Shown here: positions 7,766-15,082 of the stretch, piece by piece
Position numbering within the stretch: position 1 is the stretch's first letter
Layout: every line of letters begins with the position of its first letter
DNA from: JBGPYB01 sp041493035
GTDB lineage: Bacteria; Acidobacteriota; Vicinamibacteria; Fen-336
Assembly: GCA_041493035.1 (NCBI GenBank)
Contig: JBGPYB010000027.1
Coordinates: forward strand, 1 to 37,155
Direction: 5' to 3'
Length of the DNA stretch: 37,155 nt
Program-made: the position numbers and the translations under genes
Notes under the pieces: model-generated
Seen by the model: the letters and a program-made list of their open reading frames with translations, nothing else
What the model was told of the DNA's origin: nothing
Databases searched by the model: none

Positions 7766-8595
7766 TAGCGGAAGTAAGAGAAGTAATAATACAGGATGGG
7801 CGCGCCGAACAGCAAACTGTCGAGCCGATCAAGCATGCCGCCGTGGCCCGGGAACAAGTCCCCGGAGTCCTTCACGCCGGCCCAGCGCTTCAGGAGGCTT
7901 TCATCCAGGTCGCCGACCATCCCCAACGCGGCGACGAGTGCCCCAAGGACGACGGCGTGGAGGGGAGGCAACCGCGTAAGCCCGACCGCCCTCACGGCGA
8001 GGGCTCCCGCGACGCCGCCTAGCAGCCCGCCCACGGCTCCTTCCACTGTCTTGCCGGGAGAGAGAGCGGGCGCGAGACGTCGGCGTCCGAGCGCGTGGCC
8101 AACGAAGAAGGCGCAGGTGTCGGCGACCATGATGATCGCGAGGAGCAACACGACTCGCCAGGCCCCGTCGCCGGCGGGATCGAGCACACGCAGTGCCGCG
8201 ATGCAGCCGCCCAGCGCTCCTACGTAGACAGCGCCGAGGACCGTGACGGCCGCAGACGGCACCGAGTCCACCAGCTCACGTGCAGGCAGGAGCGTGACGC
8301 CCAGGAGGAGCACGGCGGCAAGCGGCCAGAGCGGCGGCCCATGCCGCCCGGGGAAGACCACGCCCAAGAACATCGCGGCCGCGAGAAGGAGGCCCGTGAG
8401 GCGCATTGGTTCCAACTGCCGGGCCTTGACGAGGCGGAAGAACTCGAAGAGACCCACGAGGGCCGCAGCCGCGACGACGAGGACTCCGACCAGGGGCGAT
8501 CCCAGGAAGAGGGCGACGACGAGCAGCGGCAGAGCGACGAGAGCCGTGACCACGCGGCGCCTCAGGTTCGCGCCGAAGCCGACGGGGAAGGTCAA
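7765..8595 (-). CDS. cdsA: Phosphatidate cytidylyltransferase (CDP-diglyceride synthase)
   Basis: CdsA makes CDP-diacylglycerol from CTP and phosphatidic acid at the inner membrane. The 276-residue product is a string of hydrophobic helices from about residue 17 and ends with the full family signature: GKTVEGAVGG, then SLLKRWAGVKDSGDLFPGHG followed by GMLDR. The frame remains open far into uppS, so the start must be inferred. A TTG (8593-8595) overlaps the uppS TGA as TTGA and places the first helix correctly, whereas the upstream in-frame sequence is not membrane-like. Coupled re-initiation after uppS is likely. Confidence 0.93.
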   Translation of the reverse strand: MTFPVGFGANLRRRVVTALVALPLLVVALFLGSPLVGVLVVAAAALVGLFEFFRLVKARQLEPMRLTGLLLAAAMFLGVVFPGRHGPPLWPLAAVLLLGVTLLPARELVDSVPSAAVTVLGAVYVGALGGCIAALRVLDPAGDGAWRVVLLLAIIMVADTCAFFVGHALGRRRLAPALSPGKTVEGAVGGLLGGVAGALAVRAVGLTRLPPLHAVVLGALVAALGMVGDLDESLLKRWAGVKDSGDLFPGHGGMLDRLDSLLFGAPILYYYFSYFR

Positions 8596-9374
8596 AGCGA
8601 GGTGATCCCGCCGTACCTCCGCTCCCGCTTCTGGTAGTCCGCTATGGCTTGAAGCAGATGGCGGCGGCGGAAGTCGGGCCAGAGTACATCGGTCACCCAG
8701 ATCTCGGCGTAGGCGATCTGCCACAGAAGGAAGTTGGAGACGCGCATCTCGCCGCTGGTGCGGATCAGGAGATCGGGATCGGGCTGGCCCGCGGTGTAGA
8801 GGTAAGACGAGAGCGTCCGTTCGTCGATCTGCTCCGGGTCGTGCCCCCCGGTGGTGTGGTCATGCACGAGGCGCCGAACGGCATCGGTGATCTCGGCGCG
8901 GCCGCCATAGTTGAGAGCGATATTGAAGAGAAGCCCCGTACAGCCGCGGGTCCGCTCGGTCCCCCGTGCAAGCTCGTCGCGGACGTCCCCGGGCAGGTCC
9001 TCGGCACGGCCGATGACCTGGAAGCGGATGTTGTTGCGAAGCAGGGTGTCGAGCTCCATGCGCAGGTAGCGCTTCAGGAGCCCCATGAGCGTCGTGACTT
9101 CGGTCTTCGGACGCTTCCAGTTCTCGATGGAGAAGGCGTACAGCGTGAGAACCTGAAGTCCCAGGCGCGCCGACGTCTCGACCACGTCGCGAACCGACGC
9201 GATTCCCGCCCGATGGCCCTCGACCCGCTGCTTGTGACGGAGCTTCGCCCAGCGCCCGTTCCCATCCATGATGATGGCGACGTGGCGCGGCAGCCGCGCG
9301 AAATCAATCGAGCGGAGGAGAGACTGCTCCTCCGAGCCCGAGGGAACGACGTCCAGCAGGTCTTGAAGCGACAT
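8592..9374 (-). CDS. uppS: Isoprenyl transferase, undecaprenyl-diphosphate synthase type
   Basis: This cis-prenyltransferase extends farnesyl-PP with isopentenyl-PP to the C55 lipid carrier used for peptidoglycan and O-antigen. At 260 residues it matches the family. HVAIIMDGNGRWA carries the catalytic Asp (D37); FSIENWKRP, NIALNYGGRAEI and DLLIRTSGEMRVSNFLLWQ are the other family blocks. It starts with ATG, with GGAG close upstream, 19 bases after truA. It supplies the carrier lipid upstream of CdsA and Dxr in the same operon. Confidence 0.96.
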   Translation of the reverse strand: MSLQDLLDVVPSGSEEQSLLRSIDFARLPRHVAIIMDGNGRWAKLRHKQRVEGHRAGIASVRDVVETSARLGLQVLTLYAFSIENWKRPKTEVTTLMGLLKRYLRMELDTLLRNNIRFQVIGRAEDLPGDVRDELARGTERTRGCTGLLFNIALNYGGRAEITDAVRRLVHDHTTGGHDPEQIDERTLSSYLYTAGQPDPDLLIRTSGEMRVSNFLLWQIAYAEIWVTDVLWPDFRRRHLLQAIADYQKRERRYGGITSL

Positions 9375-9393
9375 GGGCTCCGGTCGGAGTCCC

Positions 9394-10161
9394 TTATGTT
9401 AACACCGAGGCCCCGGGCGGGTAGTCCACGCGCACAAGGGTGAGGCCGCGAGCCTCGGCGGGAGCGGGCCACGCGCGGCGGTCGCGGGCGGCCATGGCCG
9501 CACGAAGGTCGTCGAGAGAGGTGGCGCCCCGGCCGACGGCAATGAGTCCCCCCACCATGCTTCGCACCATCCGGCGCAGGAATCCGTTGGCCTCGACCTC
9601 GTAGACGAGTGTCGTGTCCTGGAAGAACGCCTCGGAGCGGGTGACCTTGCGTTCCGTGGTCGTGACCGAACCGCCGGCCGAGGCCAGGGATCCGAAATCG
9701 TGGACCCCCTTGTAGAGGGCCGCAGCCGCTGCGACCGAAGAGGTGTCGAGGGTCCAGGGAACGTGACCGGCGAACCGGCGGCGCGTGGGAAGCTGGACCG
9801 GACCTGTGTCCAGGACGTAGCGATAGAGCTTCGAGACGGCGCTCCTCCGCGGATGAAAGCCCTCGGGGGCAGGAGCCACGTCGAGGACACGGACATCTCT
9901 GGGGAGGAGGCCGTTGAGCGCGCGCTTGAGCGCATCGGGATCCATCGAGCGAGGCAGGTCGAAGGACGCGACCTGACCCTCGGCGTGGACGCCGGTGTCC
10001 GTCCTGCCGGCACCGGCGACGACGACACGCTCGCCAGCGGCGAGCGCGGCGAGAGACGACTCGAGGGTTCCCTGGACCGTGCGCCCGCCGCGCCCCGGAT
10101 CTTGGGCTTGCCAGCCAAGGAAGTCCGTGCCGTCGTAGGCAACGGTAACGCGGAAGAACAC
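9394..10161 (-). CDS. truA: tRNA pseudouridine(38-40) synthase
   Basis: TruA isomerises uridines 38-40 of the tRNA anticodon arm. With a GTG start at 10161 the protein is 255 residues and begins with the standard VTVAYDGTDFLGWQAQ. The catalytic Asp is D55 in GRTDTGVHAEGQV, and FLRRMVRSMVGGLIAVG is the C-terminal family helix. The GTG lies two bases after the pyrE stop. The frame stays open upstream inside pyrE, but homology begins at this GTG. It is therefore probably translated by coupling to pyrE. Confidence 0.95.
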   Translation of the reverse strand: MFFRVTVAYDGTDFLGWQAQDPGRGGRTVQGTLESSLAALAAGERVVVAGAGRTDTGVHAEGQVASFDLPRSMDPDALKRALNGLLPRDVRVLDVAPAPEGFHPRRSAVSKLYRYVLDTGPVQLPTRRRFAGHVPWTLDTSSVAAAAALYKGVHDFGSLASAGGSVTTTERKVTRSEAFFQDTTLVYEVEANGFLRRMVRSMVGGLIAVGRGATSLDDLRAAMAARDRRAWPAPAEARGLTLVRVDYPPGASVLT

Positions 10162-10163
10162 GG

Positions 10164-10751
10164 CTAGGCCAACATAGCTCGGGAGCCGGGCTTTTCGGGC
10201 CTCGACCCCGAGGCACAAAGAGGGCACGCCTCGGCGGGATAGGTGGGGACATCGAGAGACAGCAAGCTCTTGCGGGCCACGCCCAGTTGCGCGCTCCCTC
10301 CGCTTCGATCGACCAGACTGCCCGCGGCGAGGACCCGAGCCCCGGCGGCGCGGACGGCAGCCATGACCTCCCGAGTCGATCCACCGGTCGTGATCACGTC
10401 CTCCACGACGACGACACCTTCGCCTGGTTGGAGAACGAAGCCGCGGCGCAGGACCATGGCATTTCCTTGCCGCTCGGTGAAGAGACCGCGGCAGCCGAGG
10501 CCGCGGGCGACCTCGTGGGCGACGAGGACTCCGCCGAGAGCCGGGGCCACGACGGCCGTGGGGATGACGTCCACGAGGAGCGGACGGAGGGCCTCGGCGA
10601 GGTCGGCTCCGAGACGCGTGGCGAGCACGGGGTCCATGAGCATCCGGGCACACTGAAGGTAGCGCGGCGAGTGAAGCCCAGAGGTCAGGAGAAAGTGACC
10701 CTCGAGAAGGGCGCCACGCTCCTTGAAAAGCGACAGCAGATCCGCGGTCAT
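10164..10751 (-). CDS. pyrE: Orotate phosphoribosyltransferase, subtype with C-terminal Cys pair
   Basis: PyrE converts orotate and PRPP to OMP in pyrimidine synthesis. The 195-residue protein has the PRPP-binding loop VVVVEDVITTGGS (113-125) and the substrate loop near FTERQGNAMVLRRGF. The tail contains CPLC (C175 and C178), as in the Thermus/archaeal-like OPRT branch and unlike E. coli PyrE. It heads the pyrE-truA-uppS-cdsA-dxr-rseP run. A sigma70-like promoter (TTGCCA-N18-TAGAGT) ends six bases before its ATG, predicting a leaderless mRNA. Confidence 0.94.
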   Translation of the reverse strand: MTADLLSLFKERGALLEGHFLLTSGLHSPRYLQCARMLMDPVLATRLGADLAEALRPLLVDVIPTAVVAPALGGVLVAHEVARGLGCRGLFTERQGNAMVLRRGFVLQPGEGVVVVEDVITTGGSTREVMAAVRAAGARVLAAGSLVDRSGGSAQLGVARKSLLSLDVPTYPAEACPLCASGSRPEKPGSRAMLA

Positions 10752-10757
10752 GGAGCG

Positions 10758-10787
10758 ACTCTATCGAGGCGCGGCGGGCTCTGGCAA
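10758..10787 (-). promoter_or_regulatory. Predicted leaderless promoter of the pyrE operon
   Basis: On the minus strand TTGCCA (10782-10787) and TAGAGT (10758-10763) are spaced by 18 bases, and TAGAGT ends six bases before the pyrE ATG. It is back to back with the promoter of the divergent glycosyltransferase; the two -35 boxes are about five bases apart. Confidence 0.65.
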
Positions 10788-10792
10788 GTCAC

Positions 10793-10822
10793 TTGGGGAA
10801 GCTCCGAGGACGCCGCTATACT
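10793..10822 (+). promoter_or_regulatory. Predicted leaderless promoter of the glycolipid operon
   Basis: TTGGGG (10793-10798), an 18-base spacer and TATACT (10817-10822) are followed six bases later by the GTG start at 10829. A transcript start at the G of GTG is predicted. Confidence 0.6.
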
Positions 10823-10828
10823 GGCCGA

Positions 10829-11593
10829 GTGATTCCCATCTCGGCCGTCCTCATCGCGCAGAACGAGGAAGCGAAGATCGCGGAAGCCCTGGCGAGCCTG
10901 GTCTTCTGCGACGAGATCGTGGTGGTGGATTCGGGCTCCGTCGACCGCACTCGGGAAGTCGCCGAAGCGGCTGGGGCCCGGGTCATCGTCCATTCTCCGT
11001 GGCCGGGGTTCGTGGCCCAGCGGAACTTCGCCGTGGACGCGGCGCGCCACGATTGGATCCTCGCCCTGGACGCCGACGAGCGCGTCACTCCGGCGCTTCG
11101 TGAGGAGATCGAAGGCGAGCGCCGGAAGGGCTTCCCGTGCGCCGGGTACCGGATTCCCCGGGTGGCGCTCTACCTGGGCCGGTGGATACGAGCGACCGAT
11201 TGGTACCCGGACCCCCAGGTCCGCCTCTTCGACAGGCGCCGGGGGCGCTGGGAGGGCTCCTTGGTCCACGAGTCGGTGCGCGTCCGTGGGGAGACTTGCC
11301 GGCTGAAGTCGGACATGGAGCACCACCCTTACGACGACGTGTCCGCCCACATGCGGAAGATCGATCGGTACACGACCCTCTGGGCGCAACAGGCCTTCGA
11401 CGCAGGGCGGCGCACAGGCGAGATCGAGATGGCCCTCTCGGCGGTCTGGGCCTTCGTGAGGAACTACGCCCTGAAAGGAGGCGTGGCGCTGGGGCGGCCC
11501 GGCCTGACCGTCTCGGCCATGAACTCCTACTACACGTACACCAAGCTCGCGAAGCTCGACGAGCTGACACGACGGGACGAGCGGAGACGGTGA
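10829..11593 (+). CDS. Family 2 glycosyltransferase, WaaE/KdtX-like
   Basis: This 254-residue protein resembles the LPS inner-core beta-1,4-glucosyltransferase group (WaaE/KdtX). It has an early AVLIAQNEEAKIAEAL, then EIVVVDSGSVDRT, WPGFVAQRNFA and the metal-binding D81-A-D83 in LALDADERVTPAL. The WYPDPQVRLFDRRRGRWEG segment is also typical. It is likely cytoplasmic, at the inner membrane. The GTG at 10829 is chosen because it gives the conserved N-terminus and sits six bases after a TATACT -10. Its stop overlaps the next GTG (GTGA). The exact acceptor is unknown. Confidence 0.85.
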   Translation: MIPISAVLIAQNEEAKIAEALASLVFCDEIVVVDSGSVDRTREVAEAAGARVIVHSPWPGFVAQRNFAVDAARHDWILALDADERVTPALREEIEGERRKGFPCAGYRIPRVALYLGRWIRATDWYPDPQVRLFDRRRGRWEGSLVHESVRVRGETCRLKSDMEHHPYDDVSAHMRKIDRYTTLWAQQAFDAGRRTGEIEMALSAVWAFVRNYALKGGVALGRPGLTVSAMNSYYTYTKLAKLDELTRRDERRR

Positions 11594-12663
11594 GGGTCCT
11601 CCACGTCGACACCGCCGCCACCTGGCGCGGCGGCCAGAACCAAGTGCTCCTGACAGCCATGGGTTCGGCCGAGCGAGGACACGCCGTGGCCGTCGCGTGC
11701 CGCGCGGGGGGAGCACTCGAAGCCCGGCTTCGGGATGCCAGGGTCCAGGCTCATCCCATCGCGTTCCGAGGGGATCTCTCCCCTTTGGCGGCGCTCGCCC
11801 TCGCTCGTGCGATCCGCTCGTTCCGCCCCGAAGTCATCCACCTTCACGACCCCCACGCGATCTCCGCCGGCCTCATGGCCGCTCGGCTTCAAGGAGGGGC
11901 GAGGCTCGTGGCCACCCGGCGCGTCGACTTCGTGCTCCGTGGGTCCCTCTCTAGGCGAAAATACCGGAGCTGCGATCGTGTCATCGCCGTGAGTCGCGCC
12001 ATCGCATCGGTCCTCGAGGGCTCGGGCGTTCCCGCCTCCCGTCTGCGGCTCGTCTACGAAGGCGTCCCCGCAAGGGCGGCTCCGCCGGGTGGCGCCGAGG
12101 CGCTGGCGGCCCTGGGCGTTCCACCCGGAGTCCCTGTGGTTGGAACGATCGCCGCCCTGACGGAACACAAGGATCACACGACTCTCCTGGAGGCTGCGAC
12201 CCTCGTGCTGGCACGGATCCCCGAGGCCCGCTTCATCGCCGTGGGCGACGGTGAACTACGCCCCGCACTCGAAGCCCGGGCCGCTGCATTAGGTCTGGGC
12301 GACCGGTGGATATGGGCCGGCTTCCGGCGAGACGTCGACGTGCTCCTGCCGCGCTTCACGGTCTTCTGTCTGTCGTCCCAGTCCGAGGGCCTCGGCACGA
12401 GCCTGCTCGACGCCATGAACTTCGGTCGGCCGGTCGTGGCGACCGCCGCCGGGGGCATTCCCGAAGCGGTGGAGGACGGCTCCACGGGACGCGTCGTACC
12501 TGTGAAAGACCCGAGAGCGCTCGCCGAGGCTCTCGTTGAGGTCCTTTCGAACGAGGAGCGTCGGGAGGCCATGGGCCACGCTGGACGGCGACGTTTCGAA
12601 GAGCGCTTCACGGTCGAGCGGATGGTGGAGGAGACGCTGCGAGTCTACGGCGAGCCGGCTTGA
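11590..12663 (+). CDS. Family 4 (GT-B) glycosyltransferase
   Basis: This 357-residue GT-B glycosyltransferase has an N-terminal acceptor domain (MRVLHVDTAATWRGGQNQ, with IHLHDPHAI near residue 87). Its C-terminal donor domain has VVGTIAALTEHKDH and SEGLGTSLLDAMNFGRPVVA. In the usual E-x7-E motif the first Glu is E266 but the second position is Asp (D274), a conservative change. The GTG start overlaps the TGA of the upstream glycosyltransferase (GTGA), and its own stop overlaps the TTG start of the lipid kinase. The three probably build one envelope glycolipid. Donor and acceptor are not predictable from sequence. Confidence 0.85.
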   Translation: MRVLHVDTAATWRGGQNQVLLTAMGSAERGHAVAVACRAGGALEARLRDARVQAHPIAFRGDLSPLAALALARAIRSFRPEVIHLHDPHAISAGLMAARLQGGARLVATRRVDFVLRGSLSRRKYRSCDRVIAVSRAIASVLEGSGVPASRLRLVYEGVPARAAPPGGAEALAALGVPPGVPVVGTIAALTEHKDHTTLLEAATLVLARIPEARFIAVGDGELRPALEARAAALGLGDRWIWAGFRRDVDVLLPRFTVFCLSSQSEGLGTSLLDAMNFGRPVVATAAGGIPEAVEDGSTGRVVPVKDPRALAEALVEVLSNEERREAMGHAGRRRFEERFTVERMVEETLRVYGEPA

Positions 12664-13589
12664 GAGTCCGAGCGATCCTGAACCCGCGAGCGGGCCTCAA
12701 GCCGAGAGTGACTCTGGAGGTCCTGCGTCACGGGCATGCACGTTGGCAGGACCTGGAACTCTGCCTCACGGCGAGTCCGGGCCATGCCCGCGAACTGGCC
12801 CGCGAGTCTTCGGTCCGAGGCGACGACCTCGTCCTGGCGGTGGGCGGAGACGGGACCGCCAACGAGGTGGCTTCAGGCCTGATGGGCTCGGCGACTCCTC
12901 TCGGCATCGTCCCAGCCGGGTCGGGGAACGGCTTGGCCCGAACCTTGCGGATCCCCCTGTCGCCCACGGCCGCGCTCCGCGCCCTCGCGAACGGCGTCGT
13001 ACGCCGGATGGACGTGGGGCTCGCGAACGGCGAGCCGTTCCTGAACGTGGCGGGAGCGGGGCTGGACGCCGCGGTGGGCGCCGACTTTCATGCCTACGGC
13101 AAGAGCGGCGGTCGACGCGGCGTGGGGACTTACGTGCGCCTCAGCCTCCGACGGGCGCTCACCTACACCGCCGCGCGGTGGCGTCTCGAAGCCGCAGGAG
13201 AGGTCTTCGACGGCCCTGCCCTCATCGTGGCCTTCCTCAACGGCCGCCAATACGGCGCTGGCGCCATCGTCGCTCCTCGGGCACGCCTCGACGACGGCAT
13301 TCTCGACGTCGTGGTCTTCGAGGACGCGCCTCTCAGCGAGACTCTCCTCCACGCCCCGCGCCTCTTCTTCGGAACGATCGACCGGTACAAGCGATACCGT
13401 CACACGGCCGCGGCCTCAGCAGTTCTCACGGGAGAGGGACCGTTCGCACATCACCGAGACGGGGAGCCCGAGGCGGCCGTCGAGCGTCTGGATATCGGTC
13501 TGGCACCGCGGGCCCTGCGCATCCTCGTCCCACGGGCGACAGCCGAGGATTCCGACGGCCCTTTCGGCGCCGTGGGCTCTTCGGACTAG
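12660..13589 (+). CDS. Diacylglycerol kinase-family lipid kinase (DagK/YegS-like)
   Basis: The family phosphorylates diacylglycerol or related lipids such as sphingoid bases or phosphatidylglycerol. The 309-residue protein has the catalytic-domain ATP loop VGGDGTANEV (GGDGT at 62-66), the substrate loop PAGSGNGLARTL (87-96), and a beta-rich C-terminal half with FLNVAGAGLDAAV and VAFLNGRQYGAG. The TTG start at 12660 overlaps the preceding TGA (TTGA), and the Ile-Leu-Asn-Pro-Arg beginning matches the family. It closes the three-gene operon, suggesting lipid recycling or activation for the two glycosyltransferases. It converges on the aldolase gene, with only eight bases between stops. Confidence 0.88.
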   Translation: MRVRAILNPRAGLKPRVTLEVLRHGHARWQDLELCLTASPGHARELARESSVRGDDLVLAVGGDGTANEVASGLMGSATPLGIVPAGSGNGLARTLRIPLSPTAALRALANGVVRRMDVGLANGEPFLNVAGAGLDAAVGADFHAYGKSGGRRGVGTYVRLSLRRALTYTAARWRLEAAGEVFDGPALIVAFLNGRQYGAGAIVAPRARLDDGILDVVVFEDAPLSETLLHAPRLFFGTIDRYKRYRHTAAASAVLTGEGPFAHHRDGEPEAAVERLDIGLAPRALRILVPRATAEDSDGPFGAVGSSD

Positions 13590-13597
13590 CTGCTAGT

Positions 13598-14482
13598 CTA
13601 GACGACGGACTCGGCCCGCTCGAGGAGAGGACGAATCTCGTCTGCCAGGGATGCGGGAGCGGGCCGAAGGGGCGACCGAACGCTCCCTCCACGCCGGCCA
13701 GCGACGTCCATGGCAGCCTTGAGCCCGGCCACTCCGTGGGCCGAGGTGACCGCAGCGGCCAAGGGCGCCAGCGCCTCTTGAAGGCGGCGCGCCTGAGCGT
13801 GGTCCCCTCGCTCAAAGGCCCGGTAGAGCGCTGCCACCGGCCGAGGGGAGCAGCAGGCGACTGCGAGGACCCCGCCGGAGGCGCCGAGGGAGAGCGCAGG
13901 GTAGAAGACACCGGCCGACCCGCAGAGGACACGGAACGAGGCCGGCACTGAGCCAACGATCCGACCGAGAAGCCCGACGTCGCCGCTCGACTCCTTCATG
14001 CCGGCGATCCTGGGATGGGTGGCAAGGAGCGCGGCCAACGGCGATGGGAACGGGATACCCGTGAACTGAGGGACCGAGTACAGCAGGACGGGGATTGGAG
14101 AGGCTTCGGCAACCGTCTCGAAGTGGGCGCGGAGTGCGTCCACGCTCATCTGCGACTTGTAGTAGTGAGGCGTCAGAACGAGAGCGGCGTCGGCGCCGGC
14201 GTCCGCCACGCGCCCCGTCAGCGCGATCGTGGCGCGAGTTGATTCGAGACCGGTGCCGACGAGGAGCGTTCGGCCCGTCGCGCCGCGCCGCGCCGCGGCT
14301 ACGAGGGTGAGCTTCTCGTCTTCTTCGAGGCTCGCCGCCTCGCCATTCGATCCCAGGACGAGATATCCGGCGAGGTCTTCGCTCGAGTACGCGTCGAGGT
14401 TGGCCTCGAAAGCGTGCACGTCGAGCGAACCGTCGTCACGAAAGGGCGTGACGACGGGAGGGAAGACTCCGCGGAATTCCAT
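13598..14482 (-). CDS. DapA-superfamily aldolase, closest in motifs to 4-hydroxy-2-oxoglutarate aldolase
   Basis: This TIM-barrel class I aldolase of 294 residues forms a Schiff base through K163 (GMKESSGD), with Y135 (LLYSVPQFTG) as the acid-base tyrosine. The phosphate-like loop reads GSNGEAASL and the Tyr block LLYSVP. Both are nearer the HOGA (4-hydroxy-2-oxoglutarate or related 2-keto acid aldolase) branch than DapA proper, which has GTTGE and YNVPGRTG. Substrate assignment is inference. ATG 14482 is preferred over TTG three codons upstream. The gene lies 29 bases after the GAF gene on the same strand and probably ends the long minus-strand run that begins at pdxJ. Confidence 0.8.
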   Translation of the reverse strand: MEFRGVFPPVVTPFRDDGSLDVHAFEANLDAYSSEDLAGYLVLGSNGEAASLEEDEKLTLVAAARRGATGRTLLVGTGLESTRATIALTGRVADAGADAALVLTPHYYKSQMSVDALRAHFETVAEASPIPVLLYSVPQFTGIPFPSPLAALLATHPRIAGMKESSGDVGLLGRIVGSVPASFRVLCGSAGVFYPALSLGASGGVLAVACCSPRPVAALYRAFERGDHAQARRLQEALAPLAAAVTSAHGVAGLKAAMDVAGRRGGSVRSPLRPAPASLADEIRPLLERAESVV

Positions 14483-14511
14483 GGGCGCCAACGCTCGAAC
14501 GACGGGCGGAC

Positions 14512-15027
14512 CTAGGCGGCCGGCGTCTTCTTGGCGAGCGCGGACGCGACCCGATCGAGGAGCTTCACGTCCTGGGGCGTAAAGGCGTCACGGAGGTCGC
14601 TCCACACTTCCAGGATGGCCCAGAGGCCCGCGTCGGTCCGCACCGGCGCCACCATGGCACTGCCGGTCGCGAGCCCCACTCCCGCCCAGGCGCTCTGGGC
14701 CGACAGGTCCGAGACCACGGTCGGATAGTGTCCATGAGCGACGTCGGCCAGCGGACCACCTCCCGACCAGACCCGATCCGGACCCTGTGGGCGATCGATG
14801 GAGGTGTGGACGGCCAGGTCCTCGCCGTCGGCCACGTAGGCCGTGACGGCCGAGTAGCGGCTGAACTTGTTCTTCATGATCTCGACGGCCTGGCGAAGGG
14901 CATCCTCGAACGAAGCGGCCTTCTTGATGGCGTCCTCGATCTCATGGACGACCTGCTCCCGGCGCAGCTTGGCCTTGCGGGCTAGATCGGTCTTCCACGG
15001 CTTGTCTTCCTCACGAGTCAACGTCAT
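14512..15027 (-). CDS. GAF-domain protein
   Basis: This 171-residue protein opens with a charged, helical, possibly coiled-coil stretch (residues about 8-45, rich in Lys and Glu) followed by a single GAF-like domain. The domain covers AVTAYVADGEDLAVHTSI, VVSDLSAQSAWAG, MVAPVRTDAGLWAILEVWSD and a closing FTPQDVKLLDRVASAL helix. There is no output domain, so it is a stand-alone sensor. The ligand is unknown; a redox or free methionine-sulfoxide-reductase role cannot be excluded. AAGAGGTG sits at normal distance before the ATG at 15027, which is therefore preferred over the GTG at 15033. It is next to an SDR and a PilZ/kinase group. Confidence 0.72.
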   Translation of the reverse strand: MTLTREEDKPWKTDLARKAKLRREQVVHEIEDAIKKAASFEDALRQAVEIMKNKFSRYSAVTAYVADGEDLAVHTSIDRPQGPDRVWSGGGPLADVAHGHYPTVVSDLSAQSAWAGVGLATGSAMVAPVRTDAGLWAILEVWSDLRDAFTPQDVKLLDRVASALAKKTPAA

Positions 15028-15082
15028 GTTCACCTCTTATCGTCTCCTTCCCATGCAAGCACTCTCCTCACCGGCGGATGAG

